Assembly (NCBI GenBank): GCA_021806055.1
Contig: JAJZYE010000050.1
Coordinates: 1-6,930 of the forward strand
DNA length: 6,930 bases
Source of the DNA: Actinomycetes bacterium
GTDB lineage: Bacteria; Actinomycetota; Acidimicrobiia; Acidimicrobiales; RAAP-2
Direction: 5' to 3'
A model generated the notes under the pieces. It was not told the origin of the DNA. It ran no database searches and was given only the letters and a program-made list of their open reading frames with translations. This document shows positions 1 to 5,735 of this stretch, one piece after another (within the stretch, counting starts at the first letter, position 1; every line of letters begins with the position of its first letter). The translations under genes were made by a program, and so were the position numbers.

Positions 1-549
1 AAGGGGGAGTACGCCGTGATCGTGCTCGACATCATGCTGCCCAAGCGCAACGGTTTCAGTGTGTGCCTCGACCTGCGCCACGCCGGGGTGCACACGCCCC
101 TGCTGATGCTCACGGCCAAGGACGGCGATCTCGACGAGGTCGAGGGGCTCGAGGTGGGGGCCGACGACTTCTTACGCAAGCCCTTCGAGCGGTCGATCCT
201 GCTGGCGCGCGTTCACGCGTTGCTGCGCCGTCACGACCGCGAGCGGCCGCAGCCGCTCGTGGTGGGGCCCGTCACCCTGGATCCCGTGACGCGCAAGGTC
301 GTGGCCCACGGCCGTCAGGTGACGCTCACGCCGCGCGAGTTCGCCCTGCTCGAGTACCTGATGAACCACGCCCAGGGCTCGATCGTCAAGAGTGACATCC
401 TCGAGTCGGTGTGGGGCAGCGCCTTCGACGGTGATCCCAACATCGTCGAGGTGTACATCGGCTACCTGCGACGCAAGATCGACGTGCCCGGTCAGCCGTC
501 CCTTATCCGCACCGTGCGCGGGGTCGGGTATAGCGTGCGCGAGGCCTGA
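1..549 (+). CDS. OmpR/PhoB-family response regulator, 5' end missing
   Basis: DNA-binding response regulator, the output half of a two-component system, acting in the cytoplasm on target promoters. The reading frame is open from base 1, so the true start lies upstream. 182 residues are visible against a usual 220-230, so roughly the first 45 are missing. In the visible fragment the phospho-acceptor Asp is residue 10 (VLDIMLP, bases 28-30). The switch Thr is residue 38 (MLTAKD) and the conserved receiver Lys is residue 60 (LRKPF). The receiver ends near residue 78. A winged-helix domain follows at about 88-180 with the family hallmarks LTPREFALLEYL, VEVYIGYLRRKI and RTVRGVGY. The GTG at base 16 is inside the receiver beta-strand and is not the start. 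The stop overlaps the start of the histidine kinase by one base (TGATG), which indicates translational coupling and a cognate pair. The regulon cannot be inferred. Confidence 0.96.
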   Translation, partial: KGEYAVIVLDIMLPKRNGFSVCLDLRHAGVHTPLLMLTAKDGDLDEVEGLEVGADDFLRKPFERSILLARVHALLRRHDRERPQPLVVGPVTLDPVTRKVVAHGRQVTLTPREFALLEYLMNHAQGSIVKSDILESVWGSAFDGDPNIVEVYIGYLRRKIDVPGQPSLIRTVRGVGYSVREA

Positions 550-1949
550 TGCGCTCGCGGCGCGAGCTGTCCATCCGGGCGCGACTGACCCTCTTCTTCG
601 TCGCGTCGATCGCCGTCGTCCTGACCTTCACGGGCGTGGCGCTGGTCAGCCTGGTGCACCGGACCCTCGAGCACAACGCCGGGAGCCAGGTCGTGTCGGC
701 CATGGCTGCGACCGAGGCCCAACTGGCCACGCAGCACCTCGGTGCGGGCGTCGTGTCGCTGGCGATGCACGGCGACGTCGTCGTGCAGGTGACCAATCCG
801 GCGGGGACGCGCGTGTGGGCGGCCAGCTCGGCCATCATCGACGCGCCCGTGTTGGCGCGCGCGACGCCCTCGATCGCCGCCAGCACCGGGTACGACGTCG
901 TCGCGTCGCGCAGTTCGCGCGCGCGCGCCGTTCTAGCCCAGTTGAGCCAGGGCCTGGCCCAGAGCCTGGTCACCAGCCGGGGGCCGGGCCTGATCTTCGG
1001 GTACGTCTACGGCACCTCGATCAGCCACAGCGTGGGCGTGCTGTTGGCCAGCGTGGCGGTCTCCTTCCCCCTGTTGCTCCTGCTGTCGGGGGGCTTGATC
1101 TGGTTCGGCATCGGGCTGGCCCTGGCGCCGGTCGAGTCGATCCGCCGGCGGGTGGACGCGATCGCGGCGCGCGATCTCTCCGAGCGGGTGCCACTGACCG
1201 GCGGTGACGACGAGATCGCGCGCCTGGCGCGCACGGTGAACGCGATGCTGGACCGCCTCGAGGCGTCCTCGACCTTCCAACAGGAGTTCGTCTCCAACGC
1301 CAGTCACGAGCTGCGCAGCCCCCTCACCACGCTGCTCGCCACCGCCCAGCGCGCCGCCGACGATCCCGCTCGCGCCGAGTGGCCCACGGTGGCCGAGGTG
1401 ATCCTGCGCGAGGGGCGCCGCCTCGACGGGCTCATTGACAACCTGTTCTGGCTGGCGCGTCACGACGAGCGCCGTCTCGAGGTGCGCCGCGTGGACGTTG
1501 ATCTGGACGACATTCTCTTCGAGGAGGCCACCCGGATCCGCACGATCCACGAGCTCGAGGTGGACACGTCGGGGGTCCAGCCGACGCGCGTGGTGGGCGA
1601 CCCCGACCTCTTCAAGCGCATGATCCGCAACGTCGTGGACAACGCGGCTCGCTACGCCCACCACGAGCTGCGTCTGGCGTCGTTCTACGAGGGCGACATC
1701 GCCGTCGTTCGCGTGGCCGACGACGGGGACGGCGTGGACGTCGCCACCAGCGCGCGGTTCTTCGAGCGTTTCGTGCGTGCGGATCCGTCGCGCACTCGTC
1801 AGTCGGGTGGCACGGGGTTGGGCCTGTCGATCGTCACCGACATCGTGCGCCGCTACGGTGGGTCGGCCCGCTTCGTTGAGGTGCCGAGCGGCTCGATGGT
1901 CGAGTTACGCGTGCGTCTGGACGTCGCGGCGTTGGGCGAGTTCGCGTAA
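549..1949 (+). CDS. Membrane sensor histidine kinase, cognate of the upstream response regulator
   Basis: Sensor kinase that autophosphorylates on His and passes the phosphate to the response regulator encoded just upstream. It has 466 residues and is complete. A short basic N-terminus leads to membrane helix 1 (about 12-36). An extracytoplasmic segment of about 120 residues (37-157) follows, then membrane helix 2 (about 160-192). A HAMP linker (about 192-245) ends in the dimerisation domain, with phospho-acceptor His253 in SNASHELRSPLTTL. The ATPase domain has an N box with Asn365 (RNVVDNAARYA), a G1 box DDGDG (391-395), an F box FFERF (404-408) and a G2 box GGTGLGLSIV (420-429). All catalytic motifs are intact. 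The ATG overlaps the regulator's stop, and a weak GAGG (541-544) lies 4 bases upstream. The sensor segment resembles no domain I recognise and contains no cysteine. The ligand is unknown. Confidence 0.96.
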   Translation: MRSRRELSIRARLTLFFVASIAVVLTFTGVALVSLVHRTLEHNAGSQVVSAMAATEAQLATQHLGAGVVSLAMHGDVVVQVTNPAGTRVWAASSAIIDAPVLARATPSIAASTGYDVVASRSSRARAVLAQLSQGLAQSLVTSRGPGLIFGYVYGTSISHSVGVLLASVAVSFPLLLLLSGGLIWFGIGLALAPVESIRRRVDAIAARDLSERVPLTGGDDEIARLARTVNAMLDRLEASSTFQQEFVSNASHELRSPLTTLLATAQRAADDPARAEWPTVAEVILREGRRLDGLIDNLFWLARHDERRLEVRRVDVDLDDILFEEATRIRTIHELEVDTSGVQPTRVVGDPDLFKRMIRNVVDNAARYAHHELRLASFYEGDIAVVRVADDGDGVDVATSARFFERFVRADPSRTRQSGGTGLGLSIVTDIVRRYGGSARFVEVPSGSMVELRVRLDVAALGEFA

Positions 1950-1967
1950 CCGTCGCGCCGGCCCCGG

Positions 1968-1973
1968 TAGAGT
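1968..1973 (+). promoter_or_regulatory. Candidate -10 box (TAGAGT) for a leaderless transcript
   Basis: TAGAGT fits the actinobacterial -10 pattern TANNNT and ends exactly 6 bases before the GTG at 1980. A transcript starting 7 bases after the box would begin at that GTG. No Shine-Dalgarno is present between the kinase stop and this start. I see no convincing -35 hexamer at 16-18 base spacing. The same geometry recurs at three other gene heads in this window, and that recurrence is the main support. Confidence 0.5.
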
Positions 1974-1979
1974 GCGGGC

Positions 1980-2735
1980 GTGGACGCCCCTGAACTCGCC
2001 GCCGCCCTCGCCGATCCGATCCAGTCACTCGGTGCGGCGTTCTACTTCGCCGAGGGAACCAAGGAGCGGGCTCGCTCCCTGGGGCTCAACGTCTACCAGT
2101 TCTACGGACTCGGCCGCGCCGGGGTGATGGGCGACGTGGAGCCGGCCGTGGTCGAGAGTGCGTTCGCCTTCTTCCACCCGGGCGTGATCGACCTGATCTA
2201 CGCGCAGCCGCGCGCCACGCACGACCCCGCGACGACCGCCGCCGCGCACGTGGCGGCCGCGTACGCCTTCGCCGACCAGGCCTTCGTCCCCGTCGCCCCC
2301 GAGGCCCTGGCCGACGTGGCGCGCGTGTCGCGCGAGGTGCTCGACGGCGTGGAGGTGGGACGCTACCCCCTCGTGGACGGCTACCGAGCCGTGCCGGAGC
2401 CGGGGGATGTGCGTCACGCGGCGTATCGGGCGACCATCGCGCTGCGCGAGTTGCGCGGCGCCGTGCACGTCGAGGCCGTCGCGCGGGCGGGACTGACGCC
2501 GCTCGAAGCGTGCTACCTGCAGGACCCGGGGATCTTCGCCCTGCACGGCTACGCCGAGGGGGACGCGCCGGCGGTGACGGCGGACCTCGCGCAGCGCAAG
2601 GTACGCGCCGAGGCCCTGACCGACGAGTCGATGACGCGCTACCTGGGGCGTCTCGACGACGCCGCCGGGATGGCGCTGCTCGAGGGGGTGCGCGCCATGG
2701 CCGCGGCGCTCGTTGACGCGTCGGGCCCGCACTAG
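1980..2735 (+). CDS. SCO6745/SalK-like family protein of unknown function
   Basis: 251-residue soluble protein without signal peptide or membrane helix. I recognise a resemblance to the actinobacterial SCO6745 (SalK-like) family. The N-terminal part has an aromatic/YFAEGTKERARSLGL stretch (about 20-36), then YQFYGLGRAGVMGDVEP (39-55) and a FFHPGVI segment (64-70). In the middle, ATIALRELRGAVHVEAVARA (151-170) is followed by GLTPLEA, which matches the family's 'LREHRGDGHVAAL...AGL..EA' pattern. Related proteins are usually somewhat longer, about 270-290 residues, and end in a small helix-turn-helix-like region. Here that part is shortened or degenerate. No catalytic motif is known to me, so no function is assigned. 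The GTG start is chosen because it follows a TAGAGT box by 6 bases and the protein aligns to the family from there. The next gene starts 3 bases after the stop. Confidence 0.82.
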   Translation: MDAPELAAALADPIQSLGAAFYFAEGTKERARSLGLNVYQFYGLGRAGVMGDVEPAVVESAFAFFHPGVIDLIYAQPRATHDPATTAAAHVAAAYAFADQAFVPVAPEALADVARVSREVLDGVEVGRYPLVDGYRAVPEPGDVRHAAYRATIALRELRGAVHVEAVARAGLTPLEACYLQDPGIFALHGYAEGDAPAVTADLAQRKVRAEALTDESMTRYLGRLDDAAGMALLEGVRAMAAALVDASGPH

Positions 2736-2738
2736 GCC

Positions 2739-3161
2739 GTGGTCGCGCGTCGCCCCCGGCTGCTGCCGCTACTGATGGTGGCGGCGGTGGTGGTGGAGAT
2801 GGCCTGGACGGTCTTCCTGGGGTGGCGCCTACCGCGCCACTACATCGCGAATCACTGGCGCCTGGCGTGGGTGGGTCTGGACATCGCGGAGATCGTGATG
2901 CTGCTCGCGACCGCGTGGGCGGCGTGGTGCCGGCGCGCGACGCTGACCCTCTTCGCGGCCATCACGGGAACGCTGCTGGTCGTCGACGCGTGGTTCGACG
3001 TCACGACGGCCCGCCACGGCGACCTGCTCCAGAGCGTGCTCCTGGCGGTGGTCGTGGAGATCCCGGCCGCGGGTGTGATGTTCGCGCTCTCGAGCCTGGC
3101 GATTCGCGAGGTGCGCGCCGCGCGCGCCGCGCTCGCCGACGCCGCGGCGAAGGAGCCGTGA
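2739..3161 (+). CDS. Small four-helix integral membrane protein, function unknown
   Basis: 140-residue hydrophobic protein with four predicted membrane helices at about 7-29, 42-64, 67-87 and 97-121, then a short basic, alanine-rich cytoplasmic tail. Conserved-looking polar and aromatic positions sit at helix ends: RLPRHY and HWRLAWVGLDIAE (30-51), TAWAAW (58-63) and LLVVDAWFDVTTA (79-91). I recall this pattern, W...LP..HW...WVGLD...TAW.A followed by DAWFDV, from uncharacterised actinobacterial membrane proteins, but I cannot name a family number. The GTG start lies 3 bases after the upstream stop with no Shine-Dalgarno, so translation is probably by re-initiation from the SCO6745-like gene. 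The two may be functionally linked. The TGA stop lies in the loop of an inverted repeat shared with the convergent ogt gene's 3' side. Confidence 0.8.
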   Translation: MVARRPRLLPLLMVAAVVVEMAWTVFLGWRLPRHYIANHWRLAWVGLDIAEIVMLLATAWAAWCRRATLTLFAAITGTLLVVDAWFDVTTARHGDLLQSVLLAVVVEIPAAGVMFALSSLAIREVRAARAALADAAAKEP

Positions 3162-3168
3162 TCGGCTC
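3153..3168. terminator. Inverted repeat at the convergent gene junction, candidate terminator
   Basis: GAGCCG-TGAT-CGGCTC is a perfect 6-bp stem with a 4-base loop, and the loop contains the TGA stop of the four-helix membrane protein. It lies in the junction between two convergent genes whose stops are only 12 bases apart. No T-tract follows on either strand, so this is not a classical intrinsic terminator. T-less hairpins have been proposed as terminators in actinobacteria. A short GC stem can also arise by chance in DNA this GC-rich. Confidence 0.35.
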
Positions 3169-3173
3169 TCGGG

Positions 3174-3656
3174 TCAGCGCGTCGCGCTCGCGAGCGCGGC
3201 GCCCTCGAGGTCGAGCAGGTAGCGCTTGACGTCGAGTCCGCCGCCGTAGCCGCCGAGCCCGCCGCCGCTCGCGACCACGCGGTGGCAGGGAACGACGATC
3301 GGCCAGGGATTGGCGTGGTTGGCGTTGCCGACGGCGCGCGCCGCGCGTGGGTCGCCGACCGCCGCGGCGACCTGGCCGTAGGAGCGCACGTCGCCGTAGG
3401 GGATCGCGGCGAGGGCCGCCCAGACGCGGCGGCGAAAGTCGGTGGTCGCCACGCGAGCGAGCGAGACGTCGAAGGACCGGCGCCGGCCCGCGAAGTACTG
3501 CGCGAGCTGGATCGCGGCGTCGTCCACCGGCGCGGCGTGCGACGTCGTGGCGGTGAAGGGCTCGTTGGGCATGTACACGCGCGTCACGCCGTGCTCGTTG
3601 CCCTCGACTCCCCAGGTTCCAATCGCCGACTCGACGGCGACGCGCGAGAACTCCAC
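3174..3656 (-). CDS. ogt: Methylated-DNA--protein-cysteine S-methyltransferase (Ogt type)
   Basis: Suicidal DNA repair protein that transfers the alkyl group from O6-alkylguanine (and O4-alkylthymine) to its own cysteine. It has 160 residues, usual for a stand-alone Ogt without the Ada regulatory domain. The short, poorly conserved N-terminal domain spans about 1-68, and the C-terminal DNA-binding and active-site domain about 70-155. The active-site motif PCHRV is at 123-127 with acceptor Cys124. The tyrosine that helps flip the base is Tyr93 (SYGQVA). The arginine finger is Arg107 in ARAVGNANHANP, where the NP hinge (116-117) precedes the active site. GGYGGG and LDVKRYLLDLEG close the domain. 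The GTG start is preceded in frame by a TAG four codons upstream, which limits it to this start or a later one. It has no Shine-Dalgarno but has a TAGACA box 6 bases upstream. It is divergent from the epoxide hydrolase gene. Confidence 0.95.
   Translation of the reverse strand: MEFSRVAVESAIGTWGVEGNEHGVTRVYMPNEPFTATTSHAAPVDDAAIQLAQYFAGRRRSFDVSLARVATTDFRRRVWAALAAIPYGDVRSYGQVAAAVGDPRAARAVGNANHANPWPIVVPCHRVVASGGGLGGYGGGLDVKRYLLDLEGAALASATR
3181..3200. repeat. Near-perfect 20-bp palindrome inside the 3' end of ogt
   Basis: Bases 3183-3198 (CGCGCTCGCGAGCGCG) form a perfect 16-bp palindrome, flanked by one G-T mismatch and one further G-C pair. It encodes the last residues of Ogt (around ALASATR), where the protein is not conserved. 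Together with the 3153-3168 hairpin it makes two inverted repeats within 50 bases at the convergent junction. Transcription termination or an mRNA 3' protective structure is a plausible role. A chance product of CG-rich codons cannot be excluded. Confidence 0.4.
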
Positions 3657-3662
3657 GTCTCG

Positions 3663-3668
3663 TGTCTA
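3663..3668 (-). promoter_or_regulatory. Candidate -10 box for leaderless ogt
   Basis: Read on the minus strand the sequence is TAGACA, ending 6 bases before the GTG start of ogt. It matches five of the positions expected of a TANNNT box only loosely, because the last base is A rather than T. The support is mainly the identical spacing seen at 1968 and 3690. The TAG of this box is also the in-frame stop that closes the ogt reading frame upstream. Confidence 0.35.
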
Positions 3669-3689
3669 GTCGCTCGGGCTCCGTCGCGC

Positions 3690-3695
3690 TACCAT
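3690..3695 (+). promoter_or_regulatory. Candidate -10 box (TACCAT) for leaderless hydrolase gene
   Basis: TACCAT fits TANNNT and ends exactly 6 bases before the ATG at 3702, with no Shine-Dalgarno in the remaining CGCCCG. Only 21 bases separate it from the oppositely oriented ogt box, so each promoter's -35 region would overlap the other's core. Polymerase occupancy on the two strands may therefore be mutually exclusive. Confidence 0.5.
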
Positions 3696-3701
3696 CGCCC
3701 G

Positions 3702-4538
3702 ATGGCGCGCTTCGCGGTCGACCACGACGGCGTGACGTTGCGCGGTGAGGTGGTCGGCGCGGGTCCCACGGTGATGGCGCTGCACGGGTGGCCGGACACG
3801 TCAGCGCTGTGGCGCGAGGTGACGCCGCAACTCGTGGCGGCGGGCTACCGGGTGGTCACGCCGGACCTGCGTGGGTGCGGCGTGAGCGACAAGCCTCGCG
3901 ACGTCGCCGCCTACGCGATGGGCACCCTGGTGGGCGACGTGGTGGCGCTGGTCGGCGCGCTGGGGGGCGCGCCGCTCACCCTCGTGGGTCACGACTGGGG
4001 AGCCAGCCTCGCGTGGGTGGTGGCGGCGCGGCGCCCGGAGCTGGTCGAGCGACTCGTGGTGCTCTCGGTCGGCCACCCTCGCGCGTTTCGCGGCGCGGGC
4101 GTCGCCCAGCAGGCGCGCAGTTGGTACGCGCTGCTCTTCGCGCAGGAGGGACTCGGCGAGCGTTTCCTGCGCTACCGCGACTACGACGCCATGCGCCACT
4201 GGCTGGGCCACCCGCGCGTCGAGGAGGTCATCACGGAACTCGAGCGCGACGGGCAGATGACCACGCACCTGCTCTGGTACCGGGCGAACCTGCCGCCCGA
4301 CGCGTTCGTGCGTGATCCCCCGACCCTGCCGCCCATCCTCGCGCCCACGCGCGGCCTCTGGTCGACCGGTGACACGGCGCTCCTGGAGTCCCAGATGGTC
4401 GACTCCGCCCCCTACTGCGTCTCCGGGTTCACCTATCGCCGCCTCGAGGGACTCGGGCACTGGATGGCGATCGAGGACCCGACGCGCGTCGCCGAGGAGA
4501 TCATCGCCGGATCCGCGCCCCGTGCGGTTAAACACTGA
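3702..4538 (+). CDS. Epoxide-hydrolase-type alpha/beta hydrolase
   Basis: 278-residue cytoplasmic alpha/beta-fold hydrolase, probably adding water to an epoxide to give a diol. The oxyanion-hole motif HGWP is at 28-31. The nucleophile is Asp98 in GHDWGA, not the serine of esterases. The acid is probably Asp224 (LWSTGD) and the base His253 (GLGHWMAIEDP). The cap domain has Tyr142 (WYALLF) and Tyr193 (LLWYRANL), which line up with the two ring-opening tyrosines of human soluble epoxide hydrolase (Tyr383 and Tyr466, from memory). That favours epoxide hydrolase over haloalkane or fluoroacetate dehalogenase, which share the Asp nucleophile. The substrate cannot be read from sequence. The frame stays open upstream to 3282, but that part is antisense to ogt. 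The ATG at 3702 is the right start because homology begins there and a TACCAT box precedes it by 6 bases. Confidence 0.9.
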   Translation: MARFAVDHDGVTLRGEVVGAGPTVMALHGWPDTSALWREVTPQLVAAGYRVVTPDLRGCGVSDKPRDVAAYAMGTLVGDVVALVGALGGAPLTLVGHDWGASLAWVVAARRPELVERLVVLSVGHPRAFRGAGVAQQARSWYALLFAQEGLGERFLRYRDYDAMRHWLGHPRVEEVITELERDGQMTTHLLWYRANLPPDAFVRDPPTLPPILAPTRGLWSTGDTALLESQMVDSAPYCVSGFTYRRLEGLGHWMAIEDPTRVAEEIIAGSAPRAVKH

Positions 4539-4545
4539 CATTCGT

Positions 4546-4560
4546 CCCTAGGGGAGCCCC
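4546..4560. repeat. Small overlapping palindromes upstream of pntAA
   Basis: The 48-base gap between the hydrolase stop and pntAA holds CCCTAGGG (4546-4553, a perfect 8-bp palindrome) overlapping GGGGAGCCCC (4551-4560). They sit where a -35 region would lie relative to the TAGAAA box at 4574, so an operator role is possible. They could equally form a weak terminator for the hydrolase transcript, but no T-tract follows. I do not recognise a known regulator's site. Confidence 0.25.
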
Positions 4561-4573
4561 GTGGGCGGACTGC

Positions 4574-4579
4574 TAGAAA
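4574..4579 (+). promoter_or_regulatory. Candidate -10 box (TAGAAA) for the pnt operon
   Basis: TAGAAA ends 7 bases before the ATG of pntAA. The stretch 4572-4590 (around CTAGAAACTACGTTATGA) is conspicuously AT-rich for this window, as expected of a melting region. There is no Shine-Dalgarno before the ATG. The last hexamer base is A rather than T, and TACGTT (4581-4586), directly adjoining the ATG, is a second, less well placed TANNNT. No -35 hexamer is evident. Confidence 0.45.
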
Positions 4580-4586
4580 CTACGTT

Positions 4587-5735
4587 ATGAATATTGCTCT
4601 CTTTCGAGAGTCGCGCGAGGGTGAGACGCGGGTCGCTTTGACGCCCGACGCCGTCAAGTCCCTCGTCGGCGACGGATGGACCGTGCTCGTCCAGCGCGGG
4701 GCGGGCCAGGCGGCCCACTTCACGGACGAGGCCTACCAGGCCGTGGGGGCGAGCGTGGTGGACGATCCCTCCGGTGACGTCAACCTTCGCGTCAACCCGC
4801 CCACGCTGGAGGAGGCCGCGCGCGTGGCCGAGGGGTCGCTGCACCTGTCCTTCCTGTCGCCCCTGCTCAATCTGGCGGTCGTCAAGGTCCTCGTCGAGCG
4901 GCGCGTGACCATCGCGAGCTTCGATCTGCTGCCGCGCATCTCGCGCGCGCAGTACATGGACGCGCTCTCCTCGCAGGCGACGGTCTCGGGCTACCGGGCC
5001 GCGCTGGCCGGCGCCACCTACTTCGACCGTTTCCTCCCGCTGCTGACGACCGCGGCGGGTACCATTCGCCCCGCGAAGGTCCTGGTCATGGGGGTCGGCG
5101 TGGCTGGCCTGCAGGCGATCGCCACGGCGAAGCGCCTCGGTGCCAAGGTGCGCGCCTACGACGTGCGCTCGGCGGCCAAGGAGGAGGCCGAGTCGGCGGG
5201 TGCGACCTTCGTCAAGCTGGGCGTCACCGCCGACGCCGCGGGCGGCTACGCGCGCGAGTTGACCGAGGAGGAGCGCACCGCCCAGCAGGCCGCCCTGCTC
5301 GGGGAGGTCGCGGCGGCCGACATCGTGATCACCACCGCGGCGGTGCCGGGTCGGCGCTCGCCGATTCTCGTGACCACGGCCATGGTCGAGGCGATGGGTG
5401 AGGGATCGCTGGTGATCGACATGGCCGCCGACGGCGGGGGGAACTGCGAGTTGACCCGCGTCGGCGAGGTGGTCGAGCACCAGGGGGTGCGCGTGGTCGG
5501 GTTGAAGAACCCCCCCTCGGAGATGGGGGCGAGCGCCAGCTTCATGTTCGCCAACAACGTGCTGAAGCTGCTGGGCCTCTTCGGCGCCAAGGGCCAGCTG
5601 GCACCCGACTGGAACGACGAGGTCGTGGTGGGGGTCACCGTCGCGCGTGACGGCAAGGTGACCCACGCGCCCACGGCCGAGGCGCTCGGCGTCGCGCACG
5701 AGGCCATTGCCCCCGAAGTGAAGGAGAATGCCTGA
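4587..5735 (+). CDS. pntAA: NAD(P) transhydrogenase subunit alpha part 1 (NAD(H)-binding domain I)
   Basis: Soluble NAD(H)-binding component (dI) of the proton-translocating transhydrogenase. It docks on the cytoplasmic face of the membrane complex and delivers hydride from NADH to NADP+. The 382 residues are the usual length for the separate subunit. The N-terminal lobe opens with the alanine-dehydrogenase-like pattern RESREGETRVALTP (7-20). The RQD loop is intact: Arg117, Gln122, Asp125 and Ser128 in PRISRAQYMDALSSQ, equivalent to Arg127, Gln132, Asp135 and Ser138 of the Rhodospirillum enzyme. The Rossmann motif GVGVAG is at 169-174, with Asp192 (YDVR) at the end of the second strand, as expected for NAD rather than NADP. 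TTAAVPG (249-255) and VIDMAADGGGNCE (276-288) complete the set. It is the first gene of the operon and has no Shine-Dalgarno. Its stop overlaps pntAB by one base. Confidence 0.97.
   Translation: MNIALFRESREGETRVALTPDAVKSLVGDGWTVLVQRGAGQAAHFTDEAYQAVGASVVDDPSGDVNLRVNPPTLEEAARVAEGSLHLSFLSPLLNLAVVKVLVERRVTIASFDLLPRISRAQYMDALSSQATVSGYRAALAGATYFDRFLPLLTTAAGTIRPAKVLVMGVGVAGLQAIATAKRLGAKVRAYDVRSAAKEEAESAGATFVKLGVTADAAGGYARELTEEERTAQQAALLGEVAAADIVITTAAVPGRRSPILVTTAMVEAMGEGSLVIDMAADGGGNCELTRVGEVVEHQGVRVVGLKNPPSEMGASASFMFANNVLKLLGLFGAKGQLAPDWNDEVVVGVTVARDGKVTHAPTAEALGVAHEAIAPEVKENA
5721..5726 (+). promoter_or_regulatory. Shine-Dalgarno sequence of pntAB
   Basis: AAGGAG lies inside the last codons of pntAA, 8 bases before the pntAB ATG at 5735. 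It is the clearest ribosome-binding site in the window and supports that ATG. It contrasts with the absence of such a site before genes that probably begin transcripts. Confidence 0.8.

Noticed and set aside
916..928. Alternating CG run (possible Z-DNA or simple repeat) in the kinase gene
   Set aside because: It is only 13 bases and is explained by the Arg-Ala-Arg-Ala codons in a GC-rich gene.
3282..3701. In-frame 140-residue upstream extension of the epoxide hydrolase (open frame from 3282)
   Set aside because: It lies antisense to the conserved Ogt active-site region, is low-complexity Gly/Arg/Val-rich, and matches nothing in the hydrolase family. The ATG at 3702 starts the homology.
3702..4538. 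Haloalkane or fluoroacetate dehalogenase as an alternative for the hydrolase
   Set aside because: HGWP rather than the HGN/HGE motif of haloalkane dehalogenases, together with the two epoxide-hydrolase cap tyrosines, argues against it, although Asp nucleophiles are shared.
3801..4541. 246-residue minus-strand frame opposite the hydrolase, and similar frames at 933-1664, 2025-2732 and 6079-6417
   Set aside because: All are compositional shadows (Arg/His/Gly/Ala-rich) of confidently identified genes on the plus strand.
4548..5699. 383-residue open frame on the minus strand opposite pntAA
   Set aside because: It is His/Arg/Gly-rich with no domain and lies entirely antisense to a highly conserved gene. 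Long antisense frames are expected at this GC content.
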